Shown: positions 1 through 6,506, numbered from the stretch's first letter. The stretch: DNA of 6,633 nucleotides from Anaerolineae bacterium (GCA_016926985.1 JAFGNO010000118.1:1-6633); one strand, 5' to 3'. Made by a program: numbers and translations. Notes: generated by a model from the letters alone, not told the origin.

Positions 1-60
1 CTCCTCCCGAAGACTGCCGAACCTTCAGGAAAAAATCCTGACCGGACAGCACCCGCTTGA
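1..60 (+). CDS. possible C-terminal end of an upstream gene (5' partial)
   Basis: Reading from base 1, the frame is open for 19 codons (LLPKTAEPSGKNPDRTAPA) and stops at TGA 58-60. The next gene's ATG lies one base later, in a TGA-A-ATG arrangement typical of translationally coupled operon genes. The peptide is Pro/Lys-rich and looks like a disordered protein tail; I do not recognise it. The competing reading is that the kinase frame, which is also open through these bases, continues upstream. Only sequence to the left can decide between them. Confidence 0.3.
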   Translation, partial: LLPKTAEPSGKNPDRTAPA

Positions 61-61
61 A

Positions 62-1729
62 ATGAGGGTGTTCACCCCGTATCTGGCCCTGACAACCGCT
101 GTCAGCGCCGCTATATTGAGCTTCCTGGCCCTCAGATACCTGGTCTCACGGTTTGGAATCCTTCACCCATGGATCGGCAGCGATATCATGCTGTTTGGAT
201 TCCTCAGCCTGGCAGCGTCCACAATCATCATCGGCGGTCTGCTGATATCAGTCCGGGTCATCCGCCCAATCATGAATGCGTTACAGGAGGAAAACGCCCG
301 TTCACAGGCAATCCTGACCAGCATTTCGGATGCTGTTGCCCTGCGAAACACTGAAGGGTCTATCATCATGGCCAACCCGGCAGCGATTGAATTATTGACC
401 CGGGATGGCGAGGTTGATGCCCAGCTTCTGGCCCGGCTTGCGACTGCCAAAACCGGGCAGATCGCCATCGGGGACAAGATGTTTGCAGCCAGCGTGATAC
501 CGGTCACCACTGAAAATGGCAGTGCCAGGGGAGATACCCTGGTGCTGCGCGATATTACCCGTGACGCGATTATCGAACGGACAAAAGACAGTTTCCTGGA
601 CCAGATTGGGCACGAACTGCGCACGCCTCTCACTGCGATACGGGGATATATCGACGTTCTCAGGCTGGCAGGCGACCGGATGAAACCCGATCTCTACGAG
701 CGAACAATTGACAATCTGCTCATACAGACCCAGACACTGGGCCGGATGATCGACGAGCTTCTTGACCTGACCAGCCTGCAAAACAACGGCTCGGTCACAC
801 TGAGCAAGCGGCGGATTGACCTGGTCGCGCTCATCCGGGAAATCCTTGAAGCGTGGGAAACAGAGTTCCTTGTCGGCAGGCTAGATGTCTCCTTTGTCAC
901 CTCCCTGCAAGAAGCCGTTATCCTGGGCGACCCCCGCCGTCTCCGGCGGGCAGTGGACGCCATCCTCTTAAACGCTCGCCAGTATTCCCCCGGCGGTGGG
1001 GAGCTTGTGATCCGGCTGGAGCAGAGCGGCAGAGACATCCTGCTCACCTTCACCGATTCCGGGACCGGGATTTCCCGGGATGACCTGCCCTATATTTTCG
1101 ACCGCTTCTACCGTGGTTCGGCGGTAGGCCGGAATGGTGAGGCCGTGGATATCCGTGGTGTGGGTAAAGGGCTGTATATGGTGCGGATGGTCATTAAGGC
1201 CCATGGCGGGACCGTGGACGCAGCAAGCGAACAGGGCAAAGGCACCCGATTTAACATCCGCTTACCGGCATTACCCAACACTTCCTCATTCATCGACCGC
1301 TTCATACACGAGTATGATTTCCTTTCCAATTTCCATGCCGCTGAAGTAATGCTTGATGGCCTGCTCTATCCAAGCGTGGAACACGCTTACCAGGCAGCCA
1401 AAACGCTTATCCCTGAAGAACGGGAGCCTATCCGGGAAGCCGCAGAATCCAGTCAGGCAAAAAGGCTGGGCAGACAATCAACCCTTCGTGAGGATTGGGA
1501 TGAGATCAAGATCGCCATCATGGAAGACCTGGTCCGGCAGAAATTCACCCGCCATCAAGACCTCGCCGAACGGCTGCTGGCAACGGGCGATGCCTACCTG
1601 ATCGAGGGAAATGACTGGGGCGACTGCTTCTGGGGACAGGTCGATGGCAAAGGAAAAAACCAGCTCGGACGCATCCTGATGATGGTGCGCGACGAACTGC
1701 GGACGCAGACATTTGCCGGGCAGGAATGA
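62..1729 (+). CDS. membrane sensor histidine kinase with C-terminal NADAR (YbiA-like) domain
   Basis: This 555-residue protein is a two-component sensor kinase fused to an N-glycosidase-type domain. Two membrane helices (about 9-29 and 41-64) leave an outside loop of only about 11 residues, so it resembles intramembrane-sensing kinases. A PAS-like domain (about 75-165, 'ISDAV...IIMANPAAIELL') leads into HisKA with GHELRTPLT, phospho-acceptor H184. The ATPase domain has N-box N304 (NARQYSP), G1 box DSGTGI (332-337), F-box IFDRFYRG (345-352) and G2 box GVGKGL (366-371), so it should be active. After a linker of about 8 residues, 410-547 is a full NADAR domain: EYDFLSNF (417-424), YPSVEHAYQAAK (436-447, catalytic-type E440), W479, DCFWG (521-525) and GKGKNQLGR (529-537). 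YbiA homologues cleave N-glycosidic bonds in riboflavin-pathway intermediates; other NADARs remove ADP-ribose from guanine. The substrate here is unknown. No response regulator is visible. ATG 62 lacks a nearby Shine-Dalgarno and the frame is open upstream, so the N-terminus may be longer. Confidence 0.93.
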   Translation: MRVFTPYLALTTAVSAAILSFLALRYLVSRFGILHPWIGSDIMLFGFLSLAASTIIIGGLLISVRVIRPIMNALQEENARSQAILTSISDAVALRNTEGSIIMANPAAIELLTRDGEVDAQLLARLATAKTGQIAIGDKMFAASVIPVTTENGSARGDTLVLRDITRDAIIERTKDSFLDQIGHELRTPLTAIRGYIDVLRLAGDRMKPDLYERTIDNLLIQTQTLGRMIDELLDLTSLQNNGSVTLSKRRIDLVALIREILEAWETEFLVGRLDVSFVTSLQEAVILGDPRRLRRAVDAILLNARQYSPGGGELVIRLEQSGRDILLTFTDSGTGISRDDLPYIFDRFYRGSAVGRNGEAVDIRGVGKGLYMVRMVIKAHGGTVDAASEQGKGTRFNIRLPALPNTSSFIDRFIHEYDFLSNFHAAEVMLDGLLYPSVEHAYQAAKTLIPEEREPIREAAESSQAKRLGRQSTLREDWDEIKIAIMEDLVRQKFTRHQDLAERLLATGDAYLIEGNDWGDCFWGQVDGKGKNQLGRILMMVRDELRTQTFAGQE

Positions 1730-1745
1730 TCTCCCCGGCTTGTTT
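1715..1745 (+). terminator. candidate intrinsic terminator over the kinase-NADAR stop codon
   Basis: GCCGGG (1715-1720) pairs with CCCGGC (1734-1739). The stem continues inward past one C/C mismatch with AGG (1722-1724) against TCT (1730-1732, one G-T wobble), leaving a 5-base loop. TTGTTT (1740-1745) follows directly. The hairpin overlaps the stop codon at 1727-1729. The T-tract is short and interrupted, so termination may be weak or absent. Confidence 0.35.
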
Positions 1746-1772
1746 GGCAAAACCCGATGAATAGCCCACAAT
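1744..1772 (+). promoter_or_regulatory. candidate sigma70-like promoter for the caspase-WD40 gene
   Basis: TTGGCA (1744-1749) matches the -35 consensus at five of six positions. After a 17-base spacer, CACAAT (1767-1772) matches the -10 consensus at four of six. Transcription would begin near 1779, giving a leader of about 42 bases. It sits immediately after the candidate terminator, so the caspase gene may be its own transcription unit. Housekeeping promoter rules in this lineage are assumed, not shown. Confidence 0.35.
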
Positions 1773-1820
1773 TAGGCTGGCACTTATCCAGATGAACCAG
1801 TCAAAGCGAGCGCACCATCG

Positions 1821-3815
1821 ATGACAGATTACAAACCACTCTATGAAGACTCCTATGCCCTGATTATTGGCATCGACTCTTATGCCAGCAGGAAGTTTGT
1901 CCCGCTGGGCGAGGCGGAGAACGATGCAAGGGCCATGGCACGCCTGCTGGCTGCTTCCCCTTATAACTTCCAGGTCATTAAACTACTCGGCGCCCAGGCC
2001 ACCAAAGCCGCTATTCTGGAGGCTCTGTTCAACCTGCAGAACACCCGTCCCGACGACCGGATACTGGTCTATTTTGCCGGTCACGGCTACACCCTCTCGG
2101 ACCGGTTTGGTGCAGACACCGGTTACCTGGCCTGTCATGATACCCAGCCTGAAAAACACTACACCGCGCTGGAATTGAGCGAGGTCACCGACCTGCGCAG
2201 GCGGGCGGCAGCCAAGCATATCGCCTTCATCTTCGATGCCTGCTTCAGCGGGCAGGCGCTTGGGCTGACCCGGAGCGCCACGGATGTCGCTGCGGAGAAA
2301 TTCCTGACCCGCCGGGCTTACCAGGTAATCAGTGCAGGGGCTGGCGATCAAACCGTTTCTGATTTCCACTCAATGACCGACCTGCTCATTGAGAAACTGT
2401 GCGATGAACAGGTCGACACGATCAACGGCCTGGGGCTGTATGTGCAGCTCCAGATGGCTGCTGACAGCGGGCAGCTGCAAATCCCGCAGTTTGGGCATCT
2501 CAGTGGGAGCCAGGGGGGCGATTTTATCTTTGAGGCTGACCCCGATATTGGTCGGATACGGCTGCCAGCCAGGCCATCATCGGTCCCGTCCCTGGAGCCT
2601 GCGCCTGCCCAGCCCACCAGCCGGGTGGTCCGGGCGCTGACCAGCCGCTGGCTGAACCTGCCGGTATGGGCCTGGGCAGGCGGTGCGCTGGCGGCGGTGG
2701 CAGCGGTGATCATTGCCGTCACATCTGGTGGCGGTGAAATCACGTCCACGCCCACGCCGACAGAGACAGCAGCCGCAACCGTAACGGGCACGCGGATGCC
2801 CGGTGATGATGATATGACCGCGACTGCATTGGCAGAGCTTGATCCACTGGAGCAGTTCGCAACTGTCTGGCCACAATTGATGGCAGGGGATACAGCCGAT
2901 TCGTGGATAAGAAGATTGGACTGGGCAGCAGATAACATCCAGCTTGCTGCTGTACTGGGTAACCAGACTGCTGCTCGCTGGCAGATCGGGCAGACATCAC
3001 CGCTGGAAGAATATGAAGGTGCCCGGATTGGTGATGTAGACTGGTCATCCCGAGGTCTCCTGGCCCTGTCTTACATAGATGACAGCCAGTTTGCAGTCTG
3101 GGATCCAAACCGCGGGATGCTTGGGCCGTATGAGGTCGAGGGTATCGTGACCGATATCGAGTATTCCCCGGACGGCAGCCGCCTGGCAACCATCGCTGTC
3201 CGGGCGACAGGCACCATCCTGTTGTGGAATACCTCAGGGATTATCCATGGTCAGCTTGACCGGCCAGAAATGGGGGTCAACCCCAATTACTATACACTCT
3301 CTTTCTCACCGGATGGGGCGCGGATCGCGGGCGGGTCTTCCGGGATGGGATCTGGCGCTGCTGAGCGGGTCAACATCTGGCAGGTCAGTGATGGGTCCCT
3401 GATGCTCAGCATCGAGGTAGATAATTCATACGGTATGATCACACAGACGGCCTGGTCGCCGGATGGCAGTGCCATGGCAGCCCTGGTGCATGACCCTGAT
3501 GACACCAGCGGGACCGTGCAGGTCTTCAGCGCGACAACCGGTGAGCTGATAGCGGTGCTTGCTGATGTTCGCACCGCCCCGGATAAGGTAACGGGCATCG
3601 CCTGGTCGCCTGACAGCAGCCTGCTGGCGGTGGCAGCAGGAAGTTCCGGTGTCTACATCTGGAGCATCGAGGATGCCCGCCTGCGCCCCCTGACCGGGCC
3701 GGGCTCCTATGTCTTTTGTGTAGCCTGGTCGGGAGAATACAGCGGGAACCGGTCGCAGCTGGCTGCAGGCTATGGTGATAACGATATATTTCTCTGGGAA
3801 TGGGATCGCCCGTAA
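1821..3815 (+). CDS. membrane-anchored caspase-family (C14) protease with seven WD40 repeats
   Basis: This 664-residue protein begins with a caspase/metacaspase-like domain (about 10-237). The catalytic His is H88 in YFAGHG and the catalytic Cys is C141 in FDACFSG. D139, two residues before the Cys, matches the acidic S1-pocket position linked to Arg/Lys specificity in metacaspases, so basic P1 residues are expected by inference. An Arg-rich linker precedes one membrane helix (about 281-300). The positive charges before the helix (R268, R271, R276) predict a cytoplasmic protease and an outside C-terminus. A Thr/Pro-rich spacer (about 308-325) follows. I count seven WD-type repeats ending near 389, 429, 470, 521, 570, 615 and 661, several with SPDGS/SPDGA turns, enough for one closed propeller. 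The propeller probably senses a ligand or partner and controls the protease. ATG 1821 is supported by the domain starting near residue 10, but its Shine-Dalgarno is weak (GCGAG, 1806-1810). Confidence 0.92.
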   Translation: MTDYKPLYEDSYALIIGIDSYASRKFVPLGEAENDARAMARLLAASPYNFQVIKLLGAQATKAAILEALFNLQNTRPDDRILVYFAGHGYTLSDRFGADTGYLACHDTQPEKHYTALELSEVTDLRRRAAAKHIAFIFDACFSGQALGLTRSATDVAAEKFLTRRAYQVISAGAGDQTVSDFHSMTDLLIEKLCDEQVDTINGLGLYVQLQMAADSGQLQIPQFGHLSGSQGGDFIFEADPDIGRIRLPARPSSVPSLEPAPAQPTSRVVRALTSRWLNLPVWAWAGGALAAVAAVIIAVTSGGGEITSTPTPTETAAATVTGTRMPGDDDMTATALAELDPLEQFATVWPQLMAGDTADSWIRRLDWAADNIQLAAVLGNQTAARWQIGQTSPLEEYEGARIGDVDWSSRGLLALSYIDDSQFAVWDPNRGMLGPYEVEGIVTDIEYSPDGSRLATIAVRATGTILLWNTSGIIHGQLDRPEMGVNPNYYTLSFSPDGARIAGGSSGMGSGAAERVNIWQVSDGSLMLSIEVDNSYGMITQTAWSPDGSAMAALVHDPDDTSGTVQVFSATTGELIAVLADVRTAPDKVTGIAWSPDSSLLAVAAGSSGVYIWSIEDARLRPLTGPGSYVFCVAWSGEYSGNRSQLAAGYGDNDIFLWEWDRP

Positions 3816-3904
3816 CCTTGGCCTTTTACCTGACCCGCAGCTTTATTCACCATACCCTACGACTACCACTGGCGTTGTCCTGCAATTTCAGCTATGCTTC
3901 GCGA

Positions 3905-3930
3905 GTAACATATTTATCAAAAATATTGCT
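3905..3930 (+). promoter_or_regulatory. AT-rich inverted repeat in the leader of the K+ channel gene
   Basis: The 152-bp gap 3816-3967 holds no convincing gene or terminator. Within it lies a markedly AT-rich patch in otherwise GC-rich DNA. It contains a perfect 6-bp inverted repeat, ATATTT (3910-3915) and AAATAT (3921-3926), separated by 5 bases, about 40 bases before the channel start. It could be an operator or the melting region of a promoter. TAACAT (3906-3911) is a possible -10, but I find no -35 at proper spacing. Confidence 0.25.
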
Positions 3931-3967
3931 GGCGGCATGACGCCCGCGCGCAGGTTGGAAATCCGGC

Positions 3968-5071
3968 ATGCAGGGTAGACTCACCCCCCAAATCCCCCCA
4001 ACCGGTCACAGACCACGACGGCGGCGGAACGAATCCGGGCTGCGGATGGCCATTCCGCTTGCCATTATCCTGATCACGATTATCACCGGGACGCTGGGCT
4101 ACTGGACACTGGAGGGCTGGCCGTTTGTGGACGCGATCTACATGACGCTGATCACGGTCACCACCATCGGGTATGGCGTGCCCTACCCCCTCAGCTACCG
4201 GGGCCAGGTTTTTACCATCCTGTTAATGGTCATGACCATTGGCGCAGTCGGCTACGCCCTATCATCACTGGCACGCTTTTTATTTGAGGGCGAGCTGAAT
4301 CGCCTCATACAGGGAAGACGTATGGACAGACGTATTATCCGGATGAAAGATCACATCATATTATGCGGCTGTGGGCGGACCGGGCGGCATATCGCAAACG
4401 AGTTTTTCAAAACACAGACCGGCTTCCTCATTATTGAAGAAGACACTGAGAAGATAATCGCGATCCAGCAGACAATCGAGGATATCGTCTACCTTCAGGG
4501 CGATGCCACGCAGGACGACATGCTCAGGTTGGCTGGCATTGAGCGGGCCAGCGGCCTGATTGCGGCCCTGGGTGATGATAAGGAAAACCTGTTTATTGTC
4601 CTGACTGCCCGGTCGATGAACAGCGATCTACGCATTATCACCCGCGTCAGCGATGACGAAAACGCCGAGAAGCTCCTGAGGGCCGGGGCTGACGAAGTCA
4701 TCTCACCCAATGCAATCGGGGGATTGAGGATGGCTTCAGTCATGCTCAGGCCCAAAGTGGTGACCTTCCTCGACCAGATGCTGCGCGTGCCTGACCAGAC
4801 CCTGCGCGTTGATGAGATCGAGGTCAACGATGTGCCATCGCTGGCAGGGAAAACCCTCGCCCAGACCCAGATCGCCCGGCGCACCGGCATGCTGGTGGTC
4901 GCCATTCTGGATGAGCGCGATGACTACGTTTTCAATCCCGATCCCCATCGCATTTTGCAGCCGGGGGATACGCTGATTGTGATGGGTACCCCGGAGCAGC
5001 GGAAAATCCTGAGGGAGCTTGGCGAATCCGGCGCATTGAGCGGCTTTTTTACGCCGGCAAACCCATCCTGA
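3968..5071 (+). CDS. two-helix K+ channel with RCK (TrkA-N/TrkA-C) gating domain
   Basis: This 367-residue protein has the MthK-type layout. After an Arg-rich N-terminus (RRRR 17-20) come membrane helix 1 (about 27-46), a pore helix with selectivity filter TTIGYG (65-70), and helix 2 (about 80-102). The cytoplasmic Rossmann-type RCK-N domain carries GCGRTG (134-139) after the first strand, acidic residues E157-E158 ending the second, and GDAT (178-181). RCK-C spans about 277-350. It should form a tetrameric K+ pore gated by ligand binding to an RCK ring. Aligned from memory with MthK, the Ca2+ residues D184/E210/E212 correspond to D204/R226/S228, so Ca2+ gating by that site is unlikely and a nucleotide ligand is more plausible. 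V71 replaces the common Asp/Glu after GYG. ATG 3968 has a modest Shine-Dalgarno-like TTGGAA (3955-3960); the alternative M27 would remove the basic tail but keep helix 1. The next gene begins 7 bases after the stop. Confidence 0.93.
   Translation: MQGRLTPQIPPTGHRPRRRRNESGLRMAIPLAIILITIITGTLGYWTLEGWPFVDAIYMTLITVTTIGYGVPYPLSYRGQVFTILLMVMTIGAVGYALSSLARFLFEGELNRLIQGRRMDRRIIRMKDHIILCGCGRTGRHIANEFFKTQTGFLIIEEDTEKIIAIQQTIEDIVYLQGDATQDDMLRLAGIERASGLIAALGDDKENLFIVLTARSMNSDLRIITRVSDDENAEKLLRAGADEVISPNAIGGLRMASVMLRPKVVTFLDQMLRVPDQTLRVDEIEVNDVPSLAGKTLAQTQIARRTGMLVVAILDERDDYVFNPDPHRILQPGDTLIVMGTPEQRKILRELGESGALSGFFTPANPS
4311..4324 (+). promoter_or_regulatory. internal ribosome binding site and ATG for a soluble RCK product
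   Basis: Within the channel gene, AGGGAAG (4311-4317) precedes an in-frame ATG (4322-4324, M119) by an ideal distance. M119 lies just after the second membrane helix and about 10 residues before the first RCK strand. In MthK, an internal start at the equivalent place (Met107) produces free RCK subunits that complete the eight-member gating ring. The position and the site are visible here; its use is inferred. Confidence 0.45.
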
Positions 5072-5078
5072 ACGTGAA

Positions 5079-5690
5079 ATGACCCCTCCCCGCTACCCCA
5101 TCCCCGCCGGGACAATCCGCACCACCCTGCGGGTTGCAAATTCCCGCTTTATCACCACTGTGGGCCCGGCACAAACGGTTGACGAGGCCAAGGCTACCAT
5201 CGACTCCATCCGCGCGGAGATGCCGGATGCCACCCATCATGTTTTCGGTTATCGCATTGGATATGGCGCTTCGGTGACCGAGGGGATGAGCGACGATGGC
5301 GAGCCTTCCGGCACGGCAGGCCGCCCCACGCTGGCCGTGCTGCGCGGCGCCGATTTGGGCGATATTGTGCTGGTCACCACCCGCTATTTTGGCGGGACCA
5401 AGCTGGGCACTGGCGGGTTGGTCCGGGCGTATACAGAAGCCGCACAGTCGGCGCTGGAAGCCCTGCCCCGCACTGAGCGCGTGGAAAAACGCAGGGGGCT
5501 GGTTGAAGTCCCCTATTCCCACTATGAGCAAATAAAGCGGGCGATTGACACACAGGGAGGCGCCATCATCAGCGCCGACTTTGCCGGTGCAGTAACCCTG
5601 GAAATTGAGTTTCCTGAAGACACAGTACAGGGAATCAACAATGCCCTGACAGAGCTGTCTGCCGGGAAAATCCACGTGATCTGGGATTGA
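5079..5690 (+). CDS. yigZ: YigZ/IMPACT family protein (UPF0029)
   Basis: This 203-residue protein has the normal length and two-domain layout of bacterial YigZ. The N-terminal IMPACT domain (about 12-125) shows NSRFI (21-25), HHVFGYRI (53-60), DDGEPSGTAGRP (72-83) and the family signature TRYFGGTKLGTGGLVRAY (101-118). The C-terminal ferredoxin-like DUF1949 domain covers about 140-200. Eukaryotic IMPACT proteins modulate the translational stress kinase GCN2 through an additional RWD domain, which is absent here. The bacterial role is poorly defined; RNA or translation-factor binding has been suggested from structure. The gene starts 7 bases after the channel stop with no clear Shine-Dalgarno, so it is probably translated by coupling in an operon with the channel. 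Its end faces the convergent SDR gene across 16 bases. Confidence 0.93.
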   Translation: MTPPRYPIPAGTIRTTLRVANSRFITTVGPAQTVDEAKATIDSIRAEMPDATHHVFGYRIGYGASVTEGMSDDGEPSGTAGRPTLAVLRGADLGDIVLVTTRYFGGTKLGTGGLVRAYTEAAQSALEALPRTERVEKRRGLVEVPYSHYEQIKRAIDTQGGAIISADFAGAVTLEIEFPEDTVQGINNALTELSAGKIHVIWD

Positions 5691-5706
5691 CCCCCCTGCC
5701 AGGCCC

Positions 5707-6498
5707 TCAGAATGTGCCTTTTACCATCCCCCCATCGACCGAGAGCATCACACCGGTGAGATAGGACGCTGCCGGCGAGCAGAGAAAAGTCGCTACTCTG
5801 GCAAATTCAGCCGGTGAGGCGATCCGCCCCAGTGGGCTGCTCGCGGCCTGTCTGACCAGTTCCTCTTCAACTGATGTGCCATTTTGCTGAGCGCGTGCTT
5901 CCATCAGGTCCTGGACACGCTCCGTTTCCGTCCAGCCCGGCAGGATGCTGTTAAAGCGAATCCCTTCATGGCCCAGCTCAAGGGCAAGGGTCTTGGTAAG
6001 GCCTACCACTGCCGCCCGGATGCTGTTGCTGAGCACCAGGTTGGGGATCGGCTGTTTGACCGAATAGGACGTGATCGTCAGGACTGAGGGAAATGCCGAG
6101 AGGCGCAAATGGGGCAGCGCAGCGCGGATCAGCCGGACAGCGCTCATCAGTGTGAGGTTCACCGCATCCAGCCAGGCAGCATCAGAGAGTGCTTCAAAGC
6201 TGGATGCCGGCGGGCCACCGGCATTGGTGATCAGGATATCCAGCCCACCATATTCCTCGGTAACCCTTTCAAACAGGCGTTCGACCTCCTCCGGAACCGT
6301 CACATCCGCGACCACCCCCAGCACCGGGCGTCGCACCTCTGCCCGGATGGCGTCAGCAGCGGCATTCACATTCGCTTCATCCCGCGAACAGATGGCCACT
6401 AAAGCCCCTTCACAAGCCAGTTCAAGTGCGGTGGCATATCCCAACCCTTTGCTGGCAGCGGTGACCAGCGCGACACGATTCGCTAACCTCAAATCCAC
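5707..6498 (-). CDS. SDR-family oxidoreductase (FabG-like) lacking the YxxxK catalytic pair
   Basis: This 263-residue protein (from GTG 6498) has a classical short-chain dehydrogenase Rossmann fold. Visible motifs are the cofactor loop TAASKGLG (13-20, with Ala in the usual first Gly place), R39 after the second strand (suggesting NADP(H)), D65-V66, NAGG (92-95), N114, S144, PG (187-188) and a C-terminal SVDGG (253-257). By spacing from S144, the catalytic Tyr and Lys positions are S157 and R161 (LSNSIRAAVVGL). The fold and cofactor site are therefore retained while the standard proton-relay pair is absent. Many such proteins are annotated as 3-oxoacyl-ACP reductase, but I would not claim that reaction. 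GTG 6498 is preferred because GGGAG lies 8 bases upstream and SDRs normally begin a few residues before the first strand. An in-frame ATG at 6540 would add 14 residues but has no Shine-Dalgarno. It converges on the YigZ gene with no room for a clear terminator. Confidence 0.9.
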   Translation of the reverse strand: MDLRLANRVALVTAASKGLGYATALELACEGALVAICSRDEANVNAAADAIRAEVRRPVLGVVADVTVPEEVERLFERVTEEYGGLDILITNAGGPPASSFEALSDAAWLDAVNLTLMSAVRLIRAALPHLRLSAFPSVLTITSYSVKQPIPNLVLSNSIRAAVVGLTKTLALELGHEGIRFNSILPGWTETERVQDLMEARAQQNGTSVEEELVRQAASSPLGRIASPAEFARVATFLCSPAASYLTGVMLSVDGGMVKGTF

Positions 6499-6506
6499 AG
6501 AAAACA

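Noticed and set aside
2348..2938. 196-codon minus-strand open frame inside the caspase gene
   Set aside because: It is antisense to the catalytic, linker and membrane regions of a well-supported protein, and its Ser/Val/Ala-rich content is what an antisense reading of GC-rich coding DNA gives.
3875..3898. TTGTCC and TATGCT as a promoter for the channel gene
   Set aside because: The spacer is only 12 bases, too short for a sigma70-type promoter.
3931..3945. GGCG/CGCC hairpin in the channel leader as a riboswitch or terminator stem
   Set aside because: A 4-bp stem with no conserved surrounding structure and no T-run is expected by chance in GC-rich DNA.
3772..3978. 68-codon plus-strand open frame spanning the caspase end and the gap before the channel
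   Set aside because: It overlaps both flanking genes, lacks a good ribosome site and has no recognisable composition or motif; the flanking frames are clearly the real genes.
5049..5675. 208-codon minus-strand open frame opposite the YigZ-family gene
   Set aside because: The plus strand encodes the unmistakable DDGEPSGTAG and RYFGG signatures over the same bases.
5660..5710. bidirectional terminator between the convergent genes
   Set aside because: Only short, widely spaced matches such as CTGG/CCAG are present, and no T-runs flank them.
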